63,900 bases of DNA. Origin: an uncultured Flavobacteriales bacterium (GTDB lineage: Bacteria > Bacteroidota > Bacteroidia > Palsa-965). This document shows, one piece after another, positions 45,193 to 52,158 of the stretch. The notes under the pieces were generated by a model. The model saw only the letters and a program-made list of their open reading frames with translations. It did no database searches and had not been told where the DNA came from. Numbering within the stretch: the stretch's first letter is position 1; every line of letters begins with the position of its first letter. The stretch is taken from assembly GCA_903873905.1 (NCBI GenBank), contig CAIQQJ010000178.1, positions 1-63,900 on the forward strand, given 5' to 3'. A program made the position numbers and the translations under genes.

Positions 45193-45809
45193 AAAAAATA
45201 ATTGTCGCACTCATGTTGTGCGTTATTACAACCGCTCAGGCGCAAACGACCACCACACAAACTGATTTGCAAACGGCTTTCAAATACAGTTATGCCTGCG
45301 AAGCTGCAGGGAATTACACGGATGCAATTGGATATCTCACCAAGGTTTATGATGAGAAAAGTTATGAAATCAATCTTCGCCTGGGATGGTTGAATTACGC
45401 AACGAAGAATTGCCCAACTTCAATTTCCTATTACCAAAAAGCAATTGACTTGCGCCCTTACGGAATTGAAGCGCGGCTGGGTTATGTGAAACCGGCTTCT
45501 GCATTGGAAAAATGGGATGATGTTCTTGCACAATACGAAGCCATTCTGAAAATCGATCCGCAAAATTCAACCGTGAATTATTATACTGGAATGATTTATT
45601 ATAATAGAAAGGATTATTTAAAGGCTGCAGGTTATTTTGAAAAAGTGGTAAATCTTTATCCCTTCGATTACAATTCATCCTTAATGTTGGGCTGGTGCGA
45701 TGTGTTCTTGGGAAAAATGAGCGATGCTAAAATCCTTTTCCAAAAAGTATTGCTTTACAGTCCAAGTGATGCTTCTGCATTGGATGGATTGAAAAGAGTA
45801 GGTCAATAG
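45189..45809 (+). CDS. Secreted TPR protein
   Basis: A 206-residue periplasmic protein from the ATG at 45189, which overlaps the previous stop (ATGA); an in-frame ATG three codons upstream is also possible. Signal peptide MKKIIVALMLCVITTAQA, then about five TPR units (YACEAAGNYTDAIGYLTKV, NYYTGMIYYNRKDYLKAAGYF, LMLGWCDVFLGKMSDAKILF). Likely a periplasmic partner of the barrel protein encoded just upstream. It is the last gene of the operon; a strong bidirectional terminator follows. Confidence 0.85.
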   Translation: MKKIIVALMLCVITTAQAQTTTTQTDLQTAFKYSYACEAAGNYTDAIGYLTKVYDEKSYEINLRLGWLNYATKNCPTSISYYQKAIDLRPYGIEARLGYVKPASALEKWDDVLAQYEAILKIDPQNSTVNYYTGMIYYNRKDYLKAAGYFEKVVNLYPFDYNSSLMLGWCDVFLGKMSDAKILFQKVLLYSPSDASALDGLKRVGQ

Positions 45810-45871
45810 TTTTTATTCAACACCCTGTTAAGAAAGGCGCTACCTATAATGATGTGGCGCCTTTCACAATT

Positions 45872-45903
45872 AAAAAAGGATAGCAATTTTGCTATCCTTT
45901 TTT
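45872..45903. terminator. Bidirectional terminator after the PqqD operon
   Basis: AAAAAAGGATAGCAA / TTGCTATCCTTTTTT, perfect, with A and T runs that suit both strands. It separates the plus-strand operon from the convergent DUF4476 gene. Another stem (GAAAGGCGC / GCGCCTTTC, 45832-45865) lies just before it. Confidence 0.92.
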
Positions 45904-45926
45904 AATTCAAAATATTTCAAAAATTA

Positions 45927-47015
45927 TTATTTGTGTGATTCGATGTAAGAATTCAATTTGTCAACAGATCCTGAAAAAGTAAATCCATCGTTCAATTGAT
46001 AATAATTATTTGGATCAGTTGTTTTTCCATAAGCAAACTCAGCCCAATCCACTTTAGTATCTTCGAAACTGAACAATGCCATAATTTCTTTTATTTGAGA
46101 AGTACTCATACAATTTGTATTGAGAACCTGTTTGGCAATTTTCAATTTTTGATCCTCGAATGATTGTCCTCCAACTGATTTTTTTGCATTGGCAAAATCA
46201 GATGAACTCATAGGAAAAGCACACTGATTGGAAGCAGGCGGTGGTGTTGCTGTGCTTGTATTACTTCCTCCAGTTGTAGTGGAAGAGGACGAGGACGAAG
46301 TTGTAGTAGTAGTAGTTGAAGTGGATGTACCTGTTCCATTCATTCCATCATTCACATTGATATTAATTCCAATTCCAACGCCACCTGCATTCATACCAAC
46401 ATTGATATTATCTGCAGTTCCTCCTGTTGTGGTTGTAGTGGTGGTGGTTGAACTTGTGCCACCTGTTCCGTCCCCAACTGTTGTTGTGGTTTGGCTTCCT
46501 GTGTTATTCGGTACAATTACAACTCCTGTGTTTACGTTAGTGCCAGTTGTTGTAGAACCCGTTGTTGTGGTTGTTGTGTTGGAATAATTCGTTGCATTTC
46601 CTGAAGGATTGAATACATAAATAACTTGTCCAGGTGCTGCTGGTCCTTGTGGGGTAATGTCGGCAACGCTCTGGCCCTTAAGTTTCATCCCCTTTTTTCC
46701 GTTTGCAATAACATATGTGAATTCCTTGTTGGTTACATTTTCTCCACCATCCATCAAATAAACATTTTGATCAATAGGAGCAAGGCCAGCATTTTCAAAA
46801 ATGACACGTACTTTATAATTCGAGGCGTTTAGACCAGTAACTTTTACATTCGTTTCTGGTTTTTCATTCTGCTTTAGGCCATTTACAATAAGTGAGAATT
46901 TATCGCCGTCTTGCGAAAAGACAACAATATTGTTATTTAATGTTTGAGCGAATGCAAAACAAGTAGAAAGCAATAGCGCTGATGACATGGAAAATTTTCG
47001 GAGAGTTGTTTTCAT
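45927..47015 (-). CDS. DUF4476 domain secreted protein
   Basis: 362 residues: signal peptide (MKTTLRKFSMSSALLLSTCFAFAQ), a beta-rich N-domain (KFSLIVNGLKQNEKPETNVKV, the usual opening of DUF4476 proteins), a long Thr/Ser/Gly low-complexity linker (about 140-265), and the C-terminal DUF4476 helical domain (MSSSDFANAKKSVGGQSFEDQKL, CMSTSQIKEIMALFSFEDTKVDWAEFAY). Widespread in Bacteroidota with unknown function. The Thr repeats are coded by ACA/ACC-rich tracts, prone to length change. 47016-47403 upstream holds AT-rich sequence with a CAAAGGTA box at 47110-47117 for this gene. Confidence 0.85.
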   Translation of the reverse strand: MKTTLRKFSMSSALLLSTCFAFAQTLNNNIVVFSQDGDKFSLIVNGLKQNEKPETNVKVTGLNASNYKVRVIFENAGLAPIDQNVYLMDGGENVTNKEFTYVIANGKKGMKLKGQSVADITPQGPAAPGQVIYVFNPSGNATNYSNTTTTTTGSTTTGTNVNTGVVIVPNNTGSQTTTTVGDGTGGTSSTTTTTTTTGGTADNINVGMNAGGVGIGININVNDGMNGTGTSTSTTTTTTSSSSSSTTTGGSNTSTATPPPASNQCAFPMSSSDFANAKKSVGGQSFEDQKLKIAKQVLNTNCMSTSQIKEIMALFSFEDTKVDWAEFAYGKTTDPNNYYQLNDGFTFSGSVDKLNSYIESHK

Positions 47016-47403
47016 TTTTAGTAGTTAATGGTTTTTGAAATTTCTTATTCCAAGTGTTGTGCCAAAACTGAAAAACAGAAAAAGTTTTCGGTTTCGGACC
47101 GTTTGATTTCAAAGGTATGTAGATGTCGTGCAGAAATAAAGGACTTCGTTGAATTTCGAATGTAATTATGCGAATAAGTATAGTTAATCGATTCCGCTTG
47201 CAATTGCCGAATCGTATTCAAATCTTTTTTAGTTTGAGAATTCGCATGTTTATGGATCCCTTGTATTCTATTGAAGTGCTTGATTTTAGGTGATAATATT
47301 GGTCCAATTATGAATTGGTTAAGGTGATTTAATTTTTGTTAGTTTCTTAAGAAATTGAAAATCAATTATATATAGACGAATCCTATATTATTGTCGATAA
47401 GAC

Positions 47404-47433
47404 TTGACTTTATGTCAATAAAAACTACTTTTG
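47404..47433 (+). promoter_or_regulatory. Promoter with both elements (TTG-N19-TACTTTTG)
   Basis: The clearest promoter in the window: TTG at 47404-47406, 19-nt spacer, TACTTTTG at 47426-47433. It gives a ~32-nt leader to the lipoprotein gene at 47471. Confidence 0.7.
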
Positions 47434-47470
47434 TGGCCTCAAATAACCCTACACAAATAAAAAATCAAAC

Positions 47471-47857
47471 ATGAAAAAGTTTTTCAATTTCTCCATCCTA
47501 CTGACTGCATTGACATTCGCTTCTTGTGGAAAAGAAAATATTGCTGCTCCAGTGAATAATACACCATATAATATCAATGTTGAATATCGTATTTCAGATG
47601 TTTCTGGACATGTCAATATCCAGTACAATCAACCTGATGCTAATGGCCAAATCGTAACCCAATCCATGTCGGTAGACAGAACGAATTATTCCACTGCATT
47701 CACTTGGAAAAGTGGGCAAGAATTAAGTGTAATAGCTTCAAATTCAACTCCTTCGGCAAAGGAGATTAATGTTGAAATTTATGTAAATGGGGCACTCTTT
47801 AAAACAGGTTTAGCTAACTCGCCAAATGCAATTGCGACCGCAAGCGGACGTTTCTAA
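47471..47857 (+). CDS. Small lipoprotein, MmpS-like pattern
   Basis: A 128-residue lipoprotein: MKKFFNFSILLTALTFASC with lipobox FASC, then one beta-sandwich domain (INVEYRISDVSGHVNIQYNQP, FTWKSGQELSVIASNS, INVEIYVNGALFKTG, ending ATASGRF). The strand pattern and the closing ASG resemble the MmpS/immunoglobulin-like fold, but the similarity is weak. Single gene with a good promoter and terminator. Function unknown. Confidence 0.75.
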   Translation: MKKFFNFSILLTALTFASCGKENIAAPVNNTPYNINVEYRISDVSGHVNIQYNQPDANGQIVTQSMSVDRTNYSTAFTWKSGQELSVIASNSTPSAKEINVEIYVNGALFKTGLANSPNAIATASGRF

Positions 47858-47876
47858 TAAGTATTATTTCAAAAAC

Positions 47877-47904
47877 AGACTACTCATTTTGGGTAGTCTT
47901 TTTT
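47877..47904 (+). terminator. Terminator of the small lipoprotein gene
   Basis: AGACTACTCA / TGGGTAGTCT (one G-U wobble), 3-nt loop, followed by a T run. Confidence 0.88.
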
Positions 47905-47966
47905 GTTTTTTAGAAAGTCCATTTCCTGCAATTTTTAAAACAAAAATCTCGATTCATAATTCACTA

Positions 47967-47974
47967 TATCTTTG
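47967..47974 (+). promoter_or_regulatory. Candidate -7 box (TATCTTTG) for the saccharopine dehydrogenase operon
   Basis: A full TAnnTTTG match 15 nt before the ATG at 47990. Confidence 0.5.
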
Positions 47975-47989
47975 AAATAAATAGCGCAT

Positions 47990-49345
47990 ATGAAAACAAT
48001 TCTTGTCATTGGAGCTGGCCGTTCTTCTTCCTCATTGATTCAATATCTTCTTGATCATGCAACTGAAGGCAAGTGGGTTTTAAAAGTTGGTGATGTTGAT
48101 GAAAAAAATGCAATCGCAAGGGTTGGAGGACATCCTTCAGGTTCTGGATTTAGATTTGATATTACAAATGCTGCTCAACGCGAGAAGGAAATTTCGAATG
48201 CAGTTCTTGTTGTTTCCATGTTGCCCGCTTCCATGCATGGTGCTGTCGCAAGTGATTGTGTGCGCTTGGGCAAACATCTTGTCACATGTTCTTACGTTTC
48301 CGATGAAATGCGTGCGCTTGATGCAGAAGCAAAATTGAAAAATATTATTCTTCTCAATGAATGCGGCCTAGATCCAGGAATCGATCACATGTCGGCAATG
48401 CAGATTATTGACAGAATAAAAAATGCTGGAGGAGAAATGAAGGCTTTCTATTCCTATTGTGGCGGATTGGTTGCACCCGAATCGAATGATAATCCGTGGG
48501 GGTATAAATTTTCTTGGAATCCTAGAAATGTAATTCTTGCAGGTCAAGGAACAGCGCAGTTCATTGAAAATGGAAACTATAAATATTTGCCATATTCCAG
48601 AGTTTTTGGTCAGGCAACAACGATAAATGTTGATGGCATGGGTGCATTCGATGCTTATGCAAATCGGGATTCACTTTCCTATCGTGCTGTTTATGGTATT
48701 GAGAATATTCCAACCATGTTGCGAGGAACTTTAAGAATGCCAGGTTTCTGTAAAGCTTGGAATGCATTTGTGCAATTGGGGTGGACGGATGACACATGGA
48801 AAATTCACAACGCAAATAAACTTTCCTATTCGCAATTGATTGAATCATTTCTACCTGCAGGAAAGGATTCCATCAAAGAACGACTTGCGAAATTTTTGGG
48901 GGAAAATATTGAAAGCGATGTGATGAAGAAACTAGAGTGGCTTGGAATTTTCTCTGATGAAAAAACAAAATTAACTGAAGCAACGCCTGCACAAATATTA
49001 CAAGATCTTTTAGAACGTAAGTGGCTGTTAAAACCTGGCGATAAGGATATGATTGTGATGCAACATCGTTTTGAGTATACACTCAACGGAAAAAAGCACC
49101 GCGTAATTTCTTCCCTTGTTGTAAAAGGAGAAAATGAAATTCATACTGCGATGGCAAAAACAGTTGGGATACCAGCGGCAATTGCAGTGAAAAGGATTTT
49201 ATCGGGTGAAATAAAACGTACGGGCATTTGTGTTCCTGTAACAAATGATATTTATGAACCCATTTTGAAAGAATTGGAAAGTTTCGGTGTTCGATTTGAG
49301 GAGAAAGAAGAAATACTGAATTCTCTTGAAACAATTGCTGAATAA
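47990..49345 (+). CDS. Saccharopine dehydrogenase family protein
   Basis: A 451-residue Rossmann-fold oxidoreductase. The nucleotide loop GAGRSSSSLIQYL is at the N-terminus; SMLPASMHGAVASDC, CGLDPGIDHMSAMQ and SYCGGLVAPESNDNPWGYKFSWNP match the saccharopine dehydrogenase (glutamate-forming) fold. Family members act in lysine breakdown, or in homospermidine and carboxyspermidine synthesis; the exact substrate is not clear. First gene of a three-gene operon; its stop codon shares a base with the next ATG. Confidence 0.9.
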   Translation: MKTILVIGAGRSSSSLIQYLLDHATEGKWVLKVGDVDEKNAIARVGGHPSGSGFRFDITNAAQREKEISNAVLVVSMLPASMHGAVASDCVRLGKHLVTCSYVSDEMRALDAEAKLKNIILLNECGLDPGIDHMSAMQIIDRIKNAGGEMKAFYSYCGGLVAPESNDNPWGYKFSWNPRNVILAGQGTAQFIENGNYKYLPYSRVFGQATTINVDGMGAFDAYANRDSLSYRAVYGIENIPTMLRGTLRMPGFCKAWNAFVQLGWTDDTWKIHNANKLSYSQLIESFLPAGKDSIKERLAKFLGENIESDVMKKLEWLGIFSDEKTKLTEATPAQILQDLLERKWLLKPGDKDMIVMQHRFEYTLNGKKHRVISSLVVKGENEIHTAMAKTVGIPAAIAVKRILSGEIKRTGICVPVTNDIYEPILKELESFGVRFEEKEEILNSLETIAE

Positions 49346-50454
49346 TGGATGGAATTTCTAAGCCCGAAGTGCTCCGGAGAATTCCAATGTTTTTCATTGT
49401 TGGAATGGGAAGATCGGGAACGACTTTATTGAAATCCATTATGGATAATCACCCGGAACTAATTTGTCCACCGGAATCCAAATTCATTTTGTTTCTCAGA
49501 AGAAAATATCGACATAAGCTATTAGAAAAAAAAGATGTAGAGCAAATCATTAAGTATGTCAGCGACGATCGGAAAGTGCAGGCTTTTTGGAATTTGGATT
49601 TTGAATTGCTGAAAAAAAATCTGGAAGCTTGTGTTGACAAAGGAGGAAATTACAATGATATCTGCAAATTAATTTATCTCCACGATCCTTCCGCACTTCC
49701 AAAAAAGAACATCAAATTTATTGGCGACAAGAATCCGGGTTATACCATGTATATCGATTGGTTCAATGAGAATTTTGAAGGATCGAAATTCATTCATGTC
49801 ATCCGTGATTACCGTGATTGTATTGCTTCGTACAATCGTGTTTTCAAAAAAAGCTTTGTTGGCATTCTTGCAAAAACTTGGATGGCCTACACGGAAAAAG
49901 TGGAAAAAATGAAACGTTTATTTCCTGATCGGTTCATCACGGTGCGTTATGAAGACCTTACAAATAATCCCGATCAGGAAATCGCAAAGATTTGTGAATT
50001 CCTGAAAGTTCAACCTGCTCAAAGCATGCTTGGGTACAGTGAGAAAATCCGTGAACAATCTGAGAAATTTAATTCTGATGATTTTAATAATATTCATGGT
50101 GAATTATTGAAGCCCATTCACAATAAGAATATCGGTAAGTATAAAAAATACCTGACAGAAAAGCAGGTTGAAATAATTGAATTCATTTGTGGTAAGAAAG
50201 GGAAAGAATATCACTATGAACCGACACTCCAACAGAAAGGAAATTTTATTTTTCCATTCATTCAATTTTATTCTTCACTTATTTGCCGAATTGAAATTTC
50301 AGTAATCAGATTTTATTATTGGACGCCTTATTTCCTTCGTGTATTCTTTCGGAAATCCAGCAACTTCCTATTTTCTGTTTTCCGTTATTCCAATAAATTC
50401 AATCATGCCGAATTGATGTCAAAGAAGAAACCGATAAAAAAATCCATTGGCTGA
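49345..50454 (+). CDS. Sulfotransferase family protein
   Basis: A 369-residue enzyme with the PAPS-binding 5'-phosphosulfate loop VGMGRSGTTLLKSIMDNHP (about residues 19-37) and the 3'-phosphate motif VIRDYRDCIASYNRVF. It should transfer a sulfate from PAPS to a hydroxyl or amine of a carbohydrate or lipid. The C-terminal ~60 residues are basic and aromatic (FYYWTPYFLRVFFRKS), maybe membrane-associated. It overlaps the acyltransferase gene by 8 bases, so both probably act on the same acceptor. Confidence 0.88.
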   Translation: MDGISKPEVLRRIPMFFIVGMGRSGTTLLKSIMDNHPELICPPESKFILFLRRKYRHKLLEKKDVEQIIKYVSDDRKVQAFWNLDFELLKKNLEACVDKGGNYNDICKLIYLHDPSALPKKNIKFIGDKNPGYTMYIDWFNENFEGSKFIHVIRDYRDCIASYNRVFKKSFVGILAKTWMAYTEKVEKMKRLFPDRFITVRYEDLTNNPDQEIAKICEFLKVQPAQSMLGYSEKIREQSEKFNSDDFNNIHGELLKPIHNKNIGKYKKYLTEKQVEIIEFICGKKGKEYHYEPTLQQKGNFIFPFIQFYSSLICRIEISVIRFYYWTPYFLRVFFRKSSNFLFSVFRYSNKFNHAELMSKKKPIKKSIG

Positions 50455-51583
50455 ATTCTCTCCTCAAAATAAGTATTTTAAAAATTTGGATGGCCTAAGA
50501 ACAATAGGCTCGCTGATTATTTTTATTGCCCACGTGGAAGATGTTAAGCGATTGAATGGGGAAACAAATATTTTCAAATGGTTTATCAATCTTGATATTG
50601 GAAGTTCTGCAGTTTCCCTTTTTTTTGTGCTGAGCGGTTTCTTGATTACACTTGGTTTGTTAAACGAAAAAAAGCAGACGGGAGAAATTTCAATTCGCAA
50701 ATTTTATTCCCGTAGAATCCTGCGTCTTTGGCCACTTTACTATTTTGTTTGTTTAATCACCATTGTATGCTTATGGCGAATTGAGCCTTTTTCATCCTCG
50801 TTATCCACATCAGGCACATCAAGTCATCTGGTTCTTGCTGCTGGAATATTTCTATTTCATCTTGCCAATTTTCAAATGTTGGTGCCAGGAACTTATTTGG
50901 GTCACGTGTGGTCCATTAGTGTCGAAGAGCAATTTTATTTGCTTTGGCCAATTCTAATAAAATATGCTGCGAAAACGGGAAAAGCAATTGTCATTTTATT
51001 TTTCTCGCTCATCGGTTTTAAAATCATTTTTAGTTTGGTGGTGCATTTTTTTCATTTGCAGGATTCGAATGAATACATAAAAGTGTTCACAAAGGTTTTG
51101 TACCTGTCCCGTTTTGAAAGTTTGGGCCTCGGTGGATTTATTGCCTATTTATGGATTTATCATCCGCAAAGAGCATCCTTTTTATTCAAGAAAAATTTTC
51201 AGATTGCCGTTTATGTTTTTGCAATTATTTATCTCTTAACAGGAAGAAAAATCATGTTGTTGGATCAAGTTGTACTTTCCATGTGTTTTGCAGTTTTTAT
51301 TTTGAACCTGGCTTACAATGAAAATTCAATTGTCAACTTCAGAGAAGGAATTTTTACAAAATCAGGAAAGTATTCCTACGGATTTTATTTGTGGCATCCC
51401 ATCTGCATTGGCTTGTCATTCCAACTTGTTTCAATGATGGGACATGGTTTTCAAATAACACAACACATTTCATTTTATATTGTGTCGTTTATTTTCACCG
51501 CAATAATCACAATGCTTTCTTATAAATTGATTGAAAGACCATTTTTAAAATTAAAAAAATACTCATCTAAAATAAAAGCATAA
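50447..51583 (+). CDS. Membrane acyltransferase 3 family protein
   Basis: A 378-residue integral membrane protein with about ten hydrophobic segments. Motifs of the acyltransferase 3 family: LDGLRTIGSLIIFIAHV with the catalytic His, FFVLSGFLIT, FYSRRILRLWPLYY, and WSISVEEQFYLLWP. Members O-acetylate or otherwise acylate surface glycans. Starts at a TTG overlapping the sulfotransferase end. With it and the upstream dehydrogenase it could decorate a cell-surface glycan or lipid; this is inference. Confidence 0.9.
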   Translation: MAEFSPQNKYFKNLDGLRTIGSLIIFIAHVEDVKRLNGETNIFKWFINLDIGSSAVSLFFVLSGFLITLGLLNEKKQTGEISIRKFYSRRILRLWPLYYFVCLITIVCLWRIEPFSSSLSTSGTSSHLVLAAGIFLFHLANFQMLVPGTYLGHVWSISVEEQFYLLWPILIKYAAKTGKAIVILFFSLIGFKIIFSLVVHFFHLQDSNEYIKVFTKVLYLSRFESLGLGGFIAYLWIYHPQRASFLFKKNFQIAVYVFAIIYLLTGRKIMLLDQVVLSMCFAVFILNLAYNENSIVNFREGIFTKSGKYSYGFYLWHPICIGLSFQLVSMMGHGFQITQHISFYIVSFIFTAIITMLSYKLIERPFLKLKKYSSKIKA

Positions 51584-51588
51584 AAAAA

Positions 51589-51607
51589 CCTCTCCAAATT
51601 GAAGAGG
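51589..51607. terminator. Likely bidirectional terminator
   Basis: CCTCT / AGAGG with inner CAA/TTG pairing and an A7 run on the left. It lies between two convergent genes (51583 and 51629). Confidence 0.6.
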
Positions 51608-51628
51608 CTCTTTATGAAAAGATATTTT

Positions 51629-52099
51629 TTAGGCTTGTTTTGGAACTGCATTTTTTGGAGCAACCACGCTGCTATCTGAATTAGGTTGATTAGTAGCTGG
51701 TACTGCAGTTGAATTTACTTTTCCCTTTTTTACTTTAGGTGATCCTGATTCATCAATTGCGATAGGAGCGCTTTCATTAGGAGCACCAACATCTGCTGCT
51801 GATTTATTACTTGATCCTTCTTCCTTTGGAGCAGATGGGTTTGAAGATCCTGGTGCTGTTGTACTTTGTTGTTTGGTTTTTGGTTTTGGTGCGCCACTTT
51901 CATCAATTGTAATTCCTCCGCCACCAGTTGAAGAAGCTCCTCCTCTTGTTGCCCCACTTGACTTCTTTGAATTTTGCGTCGCTGTGGAATCAACTTTCTT
52001 CGCATCTTTCTTTTGCCCAGTCTTTGAAGATTGTGCCATTGCTGAATGTGAGAAAGCCATTCCTGCGAAAACAAATAAAATAGTGAGAAGACGTTTCAT
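51629..52099 (-). CDS. Secreted low-complexity protein
   Basis: 156 residues: signal peptide (MKRLLTILFVFAGMAFSHSAMA), then a hydrophilic Ser/Lys/Pro/Thr-rich chain. Two internal units are alike: ITIDESGAPKPK and IAIDESGSPKVK, about 55 residues apart. It has no hydrophobic core and is probably disordered. A CAAAGATA box (52127-52134) supports expression. Family not recognised. It lies downstream of the SPOR outer-membrane gene on the same strand. Confidence 0.65.
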   Translation of the reverse strand: MKRLLTILFVFAGMAFSHSAMAQSSKTGQKKDAKKVDSTATQNSKKSSGATRGGASSTGGGGITIDESGAPKPKTKQQSTTAPGSSNPSAPKEEGSSNKSAADVGAPNESAPIAIDESGSPKVKKGKVNSTAVPATNQPNSDSSVVAPKNAVPKQA

Positions 52100-52126
52100 G
52101 TTGAAAGGATTTATTTTAATGTGTTA

Positions 52127-52134
52127 CAAAGATA
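52127..52134 (-). promoter_or_regulatory. Candidate -7 box (TATCTTTG) for the low-complexity protein gene
   Basis: Plus-strand CAAAGATA, 28 nt before the start at 52099; full match to TAnnTTTG. Confidence 0.5.
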
Positions 52135-52158
52135 ATGCCATGAGAATTAAAATTGATT

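Noticed and set aside
46228-46587. A 119-codon plus-strand frame rich in Val and Pro
   Set aside because: It is the antisense of the Thr/Ser-rich linker of the DUF4476 gene; low-complexity DNA gives long open frames on both strands.
50803-50811. A DnaA-box-like TTATCCACA near 50.8 kb and parAB at 10 kb as signs of the replication origin
   Set aside because: The box is single and lies inside the acyltransferase gene. No cluster of boxes and no dnaA, dnaN or gidA gene is present, so there is no support for an origin here.
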